Shown here piece by piece: positions 12,105-25,100 of a stretch of DNA of 64,000 nucleotides. Position 1 is the first letter of the stretch. Every line of letters starts with the position of its first letter. The position numbers and the translations under genes are program-made. This DNA comes from Poronia punctata (taxonomy: Eukaryota; Ascomycota; Sordariomycetes; Xylariales; Xylariaceae). The notes under the pieces were generated by a model. The model saw only the letters and a list, made by a program, of their open reading frames with translations, was not told where the DNA came from and did not search any database. Location of the stretch: the NCBI GenBank assembly GCA_022579005.1, contig MU401657.1, forward strand, positions 1 through 64,000. Direction: 5' to 3'.

Positions 12105-13196
12105 GATAGTGTGTGTGTGGTTGAGTTGAGTTGGGTCTCAAGACGTTCGAAGTGTTTATGGATGGAACCGGTTTAATCAATCGGTATATCGTTTTGACTT
12201 GTATTGTAATTTGTTTCTGTGGATTGCAAGTGTGTCGATGTGGGAAGAAAAGGTGAGAAGAAAGCAAATCAAACAGTCGAGCGATCTCACAGTTCCTTTA
12301 TAGACACCTTATAGACAGGCATTCCTCAAGATCCCCGATATGCCCGTTTCGCACTTTAATTATTCTCGTATGTTTTATTACGTGGCCCCCACACACTGTT
12401 TTTGGCTTTTCCCCCTCGGTGAGGGAATCAATCGGACTTCAGCTGGTGCACGGAGGTTATCGGACTCGTTTCCTTTCCACCACTGTCCGTTGATTTGCTT
12501 ACGAATTGAGAATCGGACCAGTAGGGCGGTTTGACTTCTCAAAAGAGTGTTAGGGACTAACCTAGTCCCTTTGATCATGCACCTAGGGACGGACGCGTAG
12601 AACATCTTCTGCATTTGCATCAAAACTACGTACGTCTTGTCTTGTGACTCTTTGCCGCCAGGAAGGTCCAAGGGACCGTAAACGTATCCCCGGATCACCG
12701 TAAGGACGTACGTCCACAGCTTAAACACCCAATACGGACAAGTCAAGGATGCAGAACTGGCTTACCCCGCAGCAAGCCACCAGCAACCCCGGACTGAGCC
12801 CAGTCACCTACACGAATCACAGAGCTTCGCGGGGCAGCGCCGGTCGTCTTGGCGAGGCTTGACTACCTACCTGCCCTGCCCTGTCTGCCTGGCGCCTGCC
12901 TATCTCACACTTGGCTCATAGATTTCTCCTTGTGATTCTACTGGCGCTTTCGCTTTCTGTTAGTTGATCGAAACACCTAATGGAAACCTAACACCATCAT
13001 GCGGCCTTTCCCTCAATTTGTCCGACCTCGCTGCCTATAAAAATTGCCAAATTGCCTCTGCGCGGTTGTCTTCGGATAGGATGAATGTCTATCATTTTCA
13101 ATCACCTTCATTTAAGACGTCAGAATGTGGTCAAAAGTACGGTACTATTTATGAAATTTAAGTGATACATCACATTTAATGCGCTATAACTAAATA
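12105..13196. other. Upstream region of the microprotein gene and flank of LTR element A
   Basis: Normal base composition with no supported gene apart from the TATA element noted above. The AT-rich element begins sharply after 13201, so this flank shows little leakage of RIP. Confidence 0.5.
12295..12303 (-). promoter_or_regulatory. TATA box of the 36-aa cysteine-rich gene
   Basis: On the minus strand the sequence reads CTATAAAGG. It lies about 190 nt upstream of the ATG at 12104, which would put transcription start near 12265-12270 and leave a leader of roughly 160 nt. The assignment rests on position and consensus only. Confidence 0.45.
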
Positions 13197-13201
13197 GACG
13201 G

Positions 13202-13401
13202 TGTTAAACTGTAGTATATAAGGTATACTTTAAAGTACTAAGTCCCCTTGTATTAACTTGTAGTATTATTAAAAAAGTAAGTACTATTATAATATAAGGT
13301 TAAAAATTAATTTACTATAATATATAATAATTTTTTTTATAATACTTAACTTTACTTAATATCTTTATACTAAAATTAATAGTTTGCTTAATAATATAAT
13401 A
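13202..13401 (-). repeat. LTR of element A (left copy)
   Basis: 200 bp, starting TGTTAAACTG and ending ATAATATAATA. The outer half is the better preserved part; the inner half is mutated to A/T relative to the right copy. Preceded by the duplication GACGG at 13197-13201. Confidence 0.9.
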
Positions 13402-16400
13402 CCTTGCTTTAAATATAATTTTAGTACACTTTATTTATAGTATAACTTATTATTTTAATTATTTTTATATAAAAACTTTTATACTTTTTTTTTATTACTT
13501 TATTAAAAAAAGTAAAAGGTATAAAGTAAAAAAGTAATAGTTTTTAATTTACTTTTTTTTTATTACTAACTTTTTATTAAGTTTTTTAATACTTATTATG
13601 TTTTTTTAGTACTTAAAAATTGTTTTTAATAAGGCTTTAGTTTTAATATTAGCTAGGTTAAGGTTTTTTAATACTTATTTAGTTATAATAGTTTTTTTTT
13701 TTTTTAGTTTTTATATTTTATAGTACTAAATTTATATATGCTTTATTTATTTATAATATACTAAGTTGTTAGCTAATTATTTTGCTTTATTATTATTAAC
13801 ATATATTTAAATAAGTTATTTTTTATTAAAAAAAATTTTAAGTTTATTTAAAGGTTATTATAAGTAAACTTTTTTTAGTGCTACGCTAAAAAGTGCTATA
13901 TATTTAAATTTATAGCTAAATATAGCTACTAAAAACTATTTTTATAATTTTTAGCTAATAACTACGCTTATTATAATAAAAATATAGTATTTAGTTAATA
14001 TGCTATTAACTTTATTTTTTTTATATTTTATATTTATAAAGCTTTTAAGTATTAAGTTATTTTTATTAAGTTTAAGTTTAAAATTAGCGCTTTTAATAAA
14101 GTATTGTAATATATTTTTTTTTGCTTTAAAATATTGCTAAATAAAGTTAATAAAAAATTAGCTAAGCTTTAATACTAAATATATAATATTAAGTTAAGTG
14201 CTAATTATAGTATATATAAGTAATTTAATTATTTTTTAGTATTTTTTTTTAATTATAGTATTATAAAGGTTATTGCTTGCTAAAACTAGCATTTTTTTAA
14301 AGTTTATTAATATAGCTTTAGTATATATATTTATTAAAAAAAAGCGTTTAATAACTTATTAAGTATATAATATTTATATAAGCTATACTTTTTATTTTTT
14401 TTAGTTTTAATATATTTTTATGCTTAAAAAGTATTTATATAAGCTTATATTAATAATTTTAAACTTATTAGCTAGCTATTTTTTAACTTTAAATATTTTG
14501 TTTTTATTTTTTTTAAAAATTAATATATTATTTATATAAATAATTAGTATTAGTTTTTTTTAAAAAAATAAAGCTTTGTTTAGCTTTAACTATATTTAAC
14601 TTAGCTTTTATAAGTAGTTAAAAAATAAATTATATTAAATTTTAAAAGATTGTTTAAAGCTATATAAAGCTTTTTATAGCTTATAAATTTTTTTTTGCTT
14701 TTAAAAGCTTAATAAAAAGTATATATATATGTTTATATTTATATTGCTATATAAAAACGCAGTTTTAATATTTAGTTAATTATATTTTTAGTTAAAAATA
14801 ACTATAAAAGTAAATAGTGCTTTATAAGTTTTTTGCTTAACTATTAATATAAAAGTTATGCTATAGTTAATTTTATATTTTTATTTAAAGCTTTTTACTA
14901 CTTAGTATGCTTTATAATAAAAAATAATATTATTAAAACTTAGCTTTATTTTATAAACTTATTTACTTAATAAAATATATAAAAAGTTATTATAATTAAT
15001 TAGGTTTTATATTTTATTATTAATAATAAAGTTTATTTTATTTTTTATTGCTTTAATTTAGTGCTTTTGTTTAAGTAATTTTATAGCTTTTATATAGCTT
15101 TTTAATTTATTTACTATAGCTGCTAAAAAAGCTTTATTTTTTAAAATAGCATTATAATATGCTATAATATTAAGGTTTTTAACGTTTTTAAAAATAAGTT
15201 TTAACTAAATAAGTACTAAGCTATTAGTATAGTTATTTAATTTGCTAATTTATTAATTTATATTTTTTAAAAATGCTTATTTTATAGTGCTATTTTTAGT
15301 TTTAATAGTATAGTAGTTTAAGTTATTATTATATTGCTTTTTAGTATTTTAAATAGCTTTATAAAATAGGCTTAAACTTTTAAAAGTTTTTTAATTAACT
15401 TGTTTTAAAAAAGCTAGTTTTTAAATTATATTATTATATTTTTTGCTTTAATTTAAGTAGCTAGCTTTTTAAATAATATTTATTTATTAATAAAAACTAT
15501 TAAGTGCTTAGCTAAGTATATATAATATAGCACTATTTTAGTATATAATAAAGCAAAAAAGTTAAAACTTAGTAATAAAAGTATAAAGTTTTTAAAGCTT
15601 AATATAACGTTTTTATTAAAAAATACTTTTTTAGTATGCTTTATAGCTTTAATTATAATATTTTATAAGTAATAAATATTATTATTATTATAGCTAATAA
15701 ATATTATTATTTTAGCTTAATTATTTAGCTTTTTTAAATAAGTTTTTTATAAAACTAGCTTATAAGCTTAAGTACTAAAATGTTTTTAATAAGTAGTATT
15801 TAGTTTTTTGCTAGTTTAAGCTTTAAAAGGCAATATATTATTTAGTATACTATTTAAAGTTTGTTGCTAAATTTATATAGTAGCTTTAAAAATTTTACTT
15901 TAAAGTTTAAAAAGTAGTTTTAAGTTTATTATAATAATATATACTAAGCTTTAAAAGATTTTATATAGCTGCTTAATTAAACTAGCTTATTTATACTAAT
16001 AAAGTGCTATAAATTTTTATTATACTTTTTATTTAGTAAAAAAGCTTATAACTACTTTATTATAAAATTTACTACTATTGTTTATTTTATAAAACTATAT
16101 TTTTTACTTAGTTTATACTTTAACTTATTTTATATTAGTTTTTATAAAGTACTTAGTATTTAATTTATATTAAAGCAAGTATAGTTATAAAAAGCATATT
16201 ATATTATTAAAAATTAAAAAGTAGTAGCGCTTATTTATTAAAGTAAAAAGCGTTATAAAGCTTTTTAAGTTTATATATTATTTAGTACTTTATTTAATTA
16301 AGCATAAAACTTTAATATAATTATTTTTTATAGTGCTTTTTGCTAGTTAATATGCTTTATAAGTTAAGTTATTATAATTATTTATTATTTATATTTTTTA

Positions 16401-18926
16401 CGCTATTGCTATTTTTTAACAATTTTTAAAATTAATATATTTTAAATATTAATATAAAAGTATAAAAAATATTATTAGTATTGTACTTAAAGCTATAAAG
16501 GCTATAAAAATTTTTTTTAAATTTAATAATTTTTATATTTTTAAAGTAGCTACTACTAAGTAGTTTAAAAAGTAAAACTTATTATAAAAGCAGCTATAAA
16601 TAATTAGTATTTTATATTTTAGTTAATTTAAAAAGCTAAAAAGCACTTAAGCTTTAAACTTATTTTATTAAAAAATAAAGTTTTTTTATATAGTAAATAT
16701 ACTAATAAAAATAAAGTTTAGTTTTATATAAAAAATAAAAAATATATTTTATAATATAATAAGTTAGGTATTGTTTTTTTATTAAACTATTAAGTTAACG
16801 CTTTTAGTGCTTAGTACTATAGCTTTTACTTTTACCTTTTTTATTTTAAATAAATTTAAAAAAAAGTTATATTTATTAAATATTTATTTTTTATAGCAAA
16901 TATAAATTAAAGCCTTTATATTAAATAGCTAATTTAAATATTTAATAGTTAAAAGTTTTATAAAAACTTTAAATATTATTATAGTAATATTTATAAGTAA
17001 TATAATATTATATATTTTATTATTACTTAATAGTAAAAAAGTATTTTATTAATTATTTATTAAATAGTTTATAGCTTTATTTTAGTTAGCATAGTAACTT
17101 TTAAAATTTATACTATTTAGTATATTATTAAAAAGTTTATTAAAAATGTTTATATATAGTAGTTAGCTATTTTAAAAGTAAGCTATTTTAAGTTATTGCT
17201 TATTTTTATTTTTTAAAATATAATATTTATTATTATTATAGTTTTTATATTTACTACTAATTTATTTATATAATAAATAAACTTTTTAATATAGTTTTAA
17301 ATAGCTAATAAGTTTAAATTTTTTAATAAATAATTTAGTAAAGTTAAAATGTTAGCTACTTTAGCTATATTTAAACTTTTATTATTTTATAAAGTAAACT
17401 TTATTATTTATATATATATATTTTTAAGTAGTATATAAATATTATAAATATATTATGCTTTATATTGCTAGCAAGTTTAATTTAGTAATTTTATACTTTA
17501 AATATTAAGTTTTTTAGTATAATAAAAGTACTTATACTTACTTTAGCAATAGCATAGCTAGTTATTATTAAGGTTTTTTAGTTATTAAAAGCATTTTTTA
17601 AGTTTATAAAGTATTATAATTGCTTTAGTTTATTTAAAATTTTTTAAGTTAATTATAAAAAGTTAAAAGCTTAATAGTTATTAACTTAATACTTATTATA
17701 TTTATTAATTTATTTTATTTATAGCAGCAACTTTTTTAATAAAGCATAAAAAATATTTAGTAAATAATTTACTTTTTATTATTAGTAGTATATAGCTAAT
17801 AATTAGTATATTATAAAAGCGTTTATTTTATTATTAATATTTTGCTTTTGCTAAATAGTAGTATTAAGTTTTTTTTTAATTTTAGCAAGTAAATAGTTAT
17901 TTATAGTTTGCTAGTATATATATTATTTAATATAATTGTTTTAAGTACTAATAGTAAAGTTGTTTTTAAAGCTTATAAGTTTTTTAAAAGTGCTATTAAA
18001 AATGTTTTTAATACTTTTTTTAAAAGCTATATTTTATAGTATAATATTAAAATTATTTTAGTTTAATTTACTATTTTTTAGTTTTAAAATGTTGCTAAAG
18101 CTAGCTTTAAATTTTATTAGCTTTAATAATTATATTTTAACATTATAATTATTTAAGTTAAGCTATTTAAGCTTTTTATTATTATTATATTATAATATAG
18201 CTTTAATAAAATTAAAAGTATTTTTTTTATATTAAGTATATAAAAAAAAAAAAAAGTTTTTTTAATAAATTATATAAGTACATTTTTATTATTATTATTT
18301 TTTAAAAAAAAAGTTTTAATATTTTTAGTAGTTTAATTTGCTAGTTTTTTTAATTTATTTTTTTATAAGTATTAAAAGCTTAAAGCAAATAAAAAACGCT
18401 ATTATATTAAAAAAGCAGCAATTATAAAATTTTTTATAAAAAAGTTACTAAAACTTATAATTTTTTAGTTTTTTTTTTTTTAGCGTTTATTATTACTAAA
18501 ATTAGCAAAAAAAACTATATATTTTTTAGTTTTTTTTACTTTAATAAAAATTTAGTTTTAATTTTTATAAGTAAAAATAAATTTTATAAAAAAATATTAA
18601 TTTTTTAAATATTTGTTTTAGTAACTATTAAGCTATTATAAGCTATTTAACTAATAAGCATACTATTATATATACTATTAAATATACTATTAAAGTAGAT
18701 TTTAAAAAAAAATTGCTAATAAAAAAGCATTTTAATTAACTTTTATTAAAAAAGTTTATTAACTTTAATAAAAGTTTATAACTTTATATTTAAAAGTTTT
18801 AACTTTATTTTAAAAGTTTTATATAACTTTATAATATAAAGGTTTTTTTACGTATTATTAGTAGCTTATAATAAAAGTGCTAAGTATTTAAGTTTTAATT
18901 ATATAGCTAAACTTAAGCTTATAACC

Positions 18927-19126
18927 TATTAAACTATAGTATATAAAGTATACTTTAAAGTACTAAGTCCCTTTATATTAACTTATAGCATTACTAAAAA
19001 AGTAAATACTATTATAATATAAGGTTAAAGATTAATCTACTATAATATATAATAATCCTTTTTATAATACCTAACTTTACCTAATATCCTTATACCAGAA
19101 TTAACGGTTTGCTTAATAATACAACA
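18927..19126 (-). repeat. LTR of element A (right copy)
   Basis: 200 bp, starting TATTAAACTA (mutated from TGTTAAACTG) and ending AATACAACA. Here too the outer half is the better preserved one. Followed by the duplication GACGG at 19127-19131. Confidence 0.9.
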
Positions 19127-19131
19127 GACGG

Positions 19132-22100
19132 TACTTTAATCAGCATTATTACTAAGCATAAGAGGAGATCATTGACGCTAGCCAAGATCTGGGCCATCAC
19201 ACTTTACCCAGCCACGCCAGCTAATAATATGCCATATCATTCACAATCAAAGGTCATTGAAATCCTGGCAGAAGAAGGTTCTTTGTTCATAGCTCGAGTT
19301 ATGAGCGTGCGGCTAGGACATTTAAACTGCTGGTATTACATGTAATTATAGCTTCGGAGTGCATTTGGGGTTATGTATCTACATATAAAGCACATACCTG
19401 ACGTATTTGCAGAGCGACTGACGTCCATTTTCTGGTCCATTGTCTCGGCTGTGTATCGTACAAGATCCCCGTCGCCACCCTCAATTGGGCCTTGAAGATA
19501 TTTCGACTGCCGTATCGAATCAGAGACACGTAAAACACAATACCTAGTCTAGTCGGCTATTGGGATTCTCTGTTCACACTTTGGAGTAGGTACGAGTATG
19601 TATCAATCACCCATACACAATAATTATCAGAGGGCCTGCACATACGGGGTTTTACACACATGTACTACTTGCCAACTCGCTATATATCGCGGATGTATAT
19701 TCTAGTGCACGTATAAGATAGAAGACGTCACGGCAGGGTAGGAGGTACCGTCCGGCTCATGCAGGTCATTTCGGTATTGCTTGCGATCCATCTCATTCTC
19801 GGCCACTAATAAAACGGCCTCTTCTCCAAAAGTCGCGTCAAGCTCGAACTTGTGCGCGTGTCCGTGTACATACGTTCAGCGTGTCTTACCTGACGAAATT
19901 GCAAGGGGCTCAATATTAGAATCCCCTTCTTCTCCTGTCCGAGTAAATAAATAAATATTCGTAGGTACGAGTATGTATGCGCCCGGTGCAGCGTATGGCC
20001 ATGGTTCTCATATACCGTCCCATGCTCATTACAGAAGAGTATGACTTCGTGCCATCTACATGTATGTGTTACTTGTATTGTATTGTGTGCTGTCCAATTT
20101 CCTGTTGGTAGCTGCCGCCTATTCTCAAGGTCCTACACCATTTTACCTACATCTTATACTTACAACGCGCGCATACATACATGCATGCGTGTTAGCACAG
20201 AAATACGATCATGTAGGACGATGTCGGATGCGCAAGATCAGCTAGGACAGACAGCCCCCTATATTGACGCGAAGCTACTTCAATCCTGCGTGATGGTCCC
20301 CGCGGAATGGTCTATATCAGCTGTAAGGTTGGATATTCAATCACAAGGATAATATTTCACGAGCAGGATGCGAAAAGCATATGATCTCGCTCTTGTTGAA
20401 TATATGATAATGAGCTGATAGTGCCTGGTCTTCCTTTTATGACCTGCTTTCTTCATAGTATTGTTCTGTTGCTAATGATAGGCATATGTAATTTGTCCTG
20501 GCTGGAGGTCACAAGCTATGTAGGTATCTAGCAGGCACATGGGCAGTACTCCCGACAGATTCCTGTTCTTGCAGGAGGTTTACGTCAACAAAAAGTGCGT
20601 ACGAGGAGGTCATTCGACATGGAAACTGTCTGAAATTATATACTTACCTTCTCTTCGTCAAGTCTTCGTTAACAAGCCAACACCGTTACTTGATTTGGTA
20701 ATTACTCTTACAAGACATGGCTAGAAATGCGGATGTGTCTCTCGGCACTTAATCGCACCAAGGTAGAGACCTTACTTAAAGTATCCCCGGGGAACAAATT
20801 AGCATCAATAGGTGATCTAACACGATAGTCTGTTCATAAGCTGCTTTAAGCGTTTGGAATATTCTGGTCATTAGAAGTTGGCGGATAGGAGCGGATCGAT
20901 AGATGTCATGTGCAAGACGGATTCATCAAGTCGAAATGACAGAGCCACGGAAATGTAGACATTGGGACTTAATAGGAGATAAAGCCGGTAGTAACATGCG
21001 GAGCTACCAGCCGTTTACCAGCCATCTCTATTAACCACGTGATTGTCGTGACATGGTAAGTCGGTGTTGAAATGACGGTGGGCCGGAGTCCCGTCATGAT
21101 GCTGTGACCACAGCTTAGCCCGAGTTACAGTAATTAAAATAGGTGTTACTTTACTGTTGTCCAATTAACACGACCATGATATTTACTACAACGTATGTGT
21201 TCTAAAGCCGAAGCATGTGGTTAAAGAGATAATGGAAAGACCAAGAGGGTATTTGTGGCCGACGAGACATACTCTTCATTGTGGTCCCTATGGCGAGGGA
21301 CCGGGGCGTGTGTTGTAGAATGTTCGGCCGACGAGATACAACATATGTCCTACATTGGGTTGTTTTCCTGACAGAGCAATGAAACTCCTTTAAGACATAA
21401 ATAAGCTGATTCTCACGCAAATCTGTTTTCATACACTTACGAGTACAAGTACGGCCATATGGACGGTGGTATTGTCCTTTCAATGGCAATGAGCTGGAGG
21501 CTCCGTCGGATGCGGCCTTTTTAGGTTAAGCGATGGTGAAAGAATTTTTCTCTGCAGCTTCGAAATTCGATAAGGCCGACTGATCATCGACGAACCACGG
21601 TTATTTACTCAGTTCAACCTTTGAGCTAGTGTATATTTGGAGGGATCGACACGCTCCGGCTCGTCGGGAAGAGTGGATTATCTCCGTCTCGATTCTCCTT
21701 GCTGGCAGGCAACACAATCGTAATAACTGCAGAGGTAAACATATACGGGTACACATATATGCAGTCAGTAGAGGTATACCTGTCTACAACTTGCAAAAAG
21801 GCTGTACGTGGTACATGTGTAGGGTACTTACTCTAGATATCATATTGCCGCAAAATTATGTTAAAATAAGAAGACCAAAACAGAACGATGCTGAATACTT
21901 GACGTGACACATCGTAAATGTTCTCACAAGTAGACGCCTATCGTTATTTTGGTGACGACATGACCAAGAGGCCTTACCGTTAGCAACTGGGATACTCACA
22001 GTACCTATTACATTTACTGAGTACAGCCATTTTGTTGAAATGAGATTGGGCCCACCACTAACGCTGTCTGTACCCGCTAGAGACACGGATGCCCTCCAAG

Positions 22101-25100
22101 GTTAACGGGACGTTTCCCTGTTCATGTTAGTGTAGATGTCTCTAGTGCTGACTGCCATTGCCGAAGCTGATAGTGGCAGTCTGATTTAGATCGCGTCAAC
22201 TGTACATCTCAAGTTGAGAGGAGAAGCATTGGTGATAATCGTTGCGCTTACTTATTATTGGGTACAGGTAAAATCAGTACTCTGGTTTTCAGGATGACAG
22301 GACTACCCGTAGCATCACGAAAGTAGACCAAGCCGGGGCAAAAGAAAGCATGAAAAGAAAAGCATGTACGAGTAGACTGGGAGGGAGAAACGACTACCTA
22401 TTGGTGCGTTTTGTGTCAGGGTCCCCACATAACCCCTGTTCTTCTCAGGGGTATTAGTGTGGACTGTGTTTGCCCAGAAGCTGCTATGCACATACTTGGG
22501 CAAGCGCCAGGAACCAGGTGAACGCGATTGGGCCGCGGATTTGCAGGCTGATCCGTCATGATGGAACTGGGCAAACCACCCGAAACCGGGAATAACTGTA
22601 TTCACTAGACATACCCCGCGTAATCGAGGCGTGTGCAGCAAAGGATTGAAATGATGAACACTGTACTGATTCCCCGGAGCTACCTACTGTACCTATTCAG
22701 TTCAAGGCCTATTGTGTCGGTGTCGGGACACCGATCTCCATTTGCGTATTAAATACCACGAGGCCCCTGAACAACAGAATATGTGTAGCGGTGCGCCGGC
22801 TTCGATGCAACAAATGCATCGCTCCTGCTGGATCTACCACAAACTTGGCAGGTTCTTTTTGCCTCCGATGGAAAGCCTTCTGAAGCTGACAGTGGCACCT
22901 TTGGCTGGAACTTCACCCGCACCTTCAGGCCAATTAACTTTGCCAGACGGGGAAGATGAGTGTGTGGCGAGAAGAGAATAAGCCCCCCCTGACCGGCCGT
23001 GAAACAAAGGAGACAAGGAGGAAAAGGAGGTTATAAAAAGGGAGAATCAATGGAGGGTTCGCAAGGGATACAGACTCGGCTGATTATTGTTTCGTGTATC
23101 GTCATTGAATAGTATCTAGTTGCAGTCCGTTGTCGTGCAAGGCCTGGGAATTTGCGGCTTCACCCAATGAGCCTTCCTATTGTTGCTAAAGAAAAGAGGG
23201 ACCTAGTGCTTCAGTGTAACGGCTAGAAATCGTCTCGGGCTGGTATTCCTACTGGGTCGGCGTCTAGGGGCCTATCGGTGCACTTTCACTGTTTGTTACT
23301 ATTATCTGTTTGATTATGTTGTCGGTGCATTCAACAGAGGGCAACTAAGCACACTCTTATAAGCTTACCTAGGAGCAACCCATATATATACCACGTTAGT
23401 CCTGGCAACATGTCAAAGTCCGAATACATCCTTTTGCTTACCTACCCACTACCCCTTCTTGGTGAGAGAATATGATGGCCAGTGTGTCCGGGTGGCAACC
23501 ATATATTCCAAGCAGGGCAACAAGTTTTATCGGCCGAGAAAAAGGATAACGGACTTTGTCGTTGACAATTGAGCAAAAACAGCATACCCAAGCCGAGCTC
23601 TGCACATGGCTGACAAGGGCGCCACGGCAGATCGCCCAGAAGCATTAGTCAACCACTCGTTCGGGAACTGGCATTGCCGTCACCCGTTGTCCATGAGATG
23701 CTTACAGTAGCATAAGATTAAGTACGTAGATCCTAGGTTAGGTATCTTACTCGTACACGTAGTACTACCTACTATTAGTCTATCACCCGATAAACCGGTA
23801 TACGTGTATACATTGCTTAGAAACTACACATAGATTACTCCCGTATGGTCAATCGCACACGTACATTTCGTCTTGCATGTATAATTATGTTGCTGCGCTT
23901 CACCTTCAATAGACTTGTTTCAGACTATTTTGACTGGTGTCTGTAAGTTTCTTTGCCTTCACTTACGCATGCTCACGACTAGGAAGAGGAAAGCCCATAG
24001 TCCCTATATACCTGTCAACTATTTGTTCCTTACGAGGGCACCGTTGCCCACCTAAGCCAATAATTGGACGAAGTGAGCAAATAGGGAGGAAGACCTAGAC
24101 GACTGACAGATCTAACCTACATAGATACAGTAGACTAAACAGTGTCCGCTCTCTACTGCGTGACATTTAAATCTCCACCACTTATCCCTGCATCTGCTCC
24201 TATCTTTCTTTCTAGACACGCCCATGTGGTGAGAATGCAAGGGGTTAAGGGTACCCGCATGCACTCACAGGTCTGTAGGACGATCAGACATTTACAGCAA
24301 CCAGTACATGCACCAAGTAGCTTATTCAAGTAGTGATGGGTTCCTTCCTATTCGAAAACCCAATTATCAGCAACGCGATACAAAGCTTAAGAAGCGCATA
24401 TCTCAGGGAAGCTGCACTTTCTACAAAAACTCGAGGGAGAAGCTCGTTATGGCACGTACAGCCTGAGGTGTTCGCGTAATTCTAGCTAGACGTTTCAAGA
24501 TGTGTACCGGGCAATTTTAGCTACATGTACTTGTAGGTACCTACCTTAGGTCAGGTACTAGCCTAGAGGAGCATTTGTACCTGGTAGCGTGCGGATCTCA
24601 TTAGCTCGCGATACTTTATTTCTTGGCAGGCCAGGCCCAAGGGCACCTTCATTTCAAGTGGTTAGATTTCTTCTCACTCCCACAGAAGTACTTGTCAGGT
24701 CAGGCTTGTCGTTCCCTATTGTGACTTGGTGTACCAATCATTTCAAGTAAATTGTTTCCGTCATTGACTGGTGGTGCTATTTCCCCGTCTCTCTCCTCTT
24801 TCTCGAACCAAAAACTGACACCAATCGCGTGGGCGCTCAGATTTTGATACCTCGACCTCGCATTCTTTTCATATTCTCTTCGGCCTCTCCTCACCTTAAG
24901 TCATTCTTTCCCGGTTTCTATGAGCAATCGAAGCGACTACCGGATCGAAAATTAGAGCGACTGACGGACAACCCACTATTTGCCATTCCTTACAAAAAAC
25001 TCCACGAGTTGAAACAGATTTCGAACCACGTAACACATCGGCACTGAAATTCAACTGCGACAGCAGAAACGGGATTATTGTTTCGGCTACACGGGGCAGC

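Larger units (their letters stand above)
13202..19126 (-). mobile_element. LTR retrotransposon A, RIP-inactivated, probably Ty1/copia type
   Basis: Two direct repeats of 200 bp (13202-13401 and 18927-19126) flank 5.5 kb of very AT-rich DNA. The outer ends are TG and CA, and the element is flanked by the 5-bp duplication GACGG (13197-13201 and 19127-19131). The two LTRs differ almost only by C/T and G/A transitions. Read on the minus strand, the sequence just inside the LTR is GGTTATAAGCTTAAG. It differs from GGTTATGAGCCCAAG, similar to the complement of the initiator-tRNA-Met anticodon arm, only at three RIP-type transitions. That primer site is typical of copia-like elements. A purine run, AAAGCAAGG, sits inside the other LTR where the polypurine tract should be. 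No intact coding frame survives. The orientation and superfamily are inferences. Confidence 0.85.

Noticed and set aside
19109..19345. Frame starting inside the right LTR of element A
   Set aside because: No ATG and no resemblance to any transposon protein; it begins in the LTR by chance.
22715..23337. Possible solo LTR (palindromic TGTCGGGACACC start, TATA element near 23031)
   Set aside because: No target duplication or second copy could be found, and the CA end is arbitrary.
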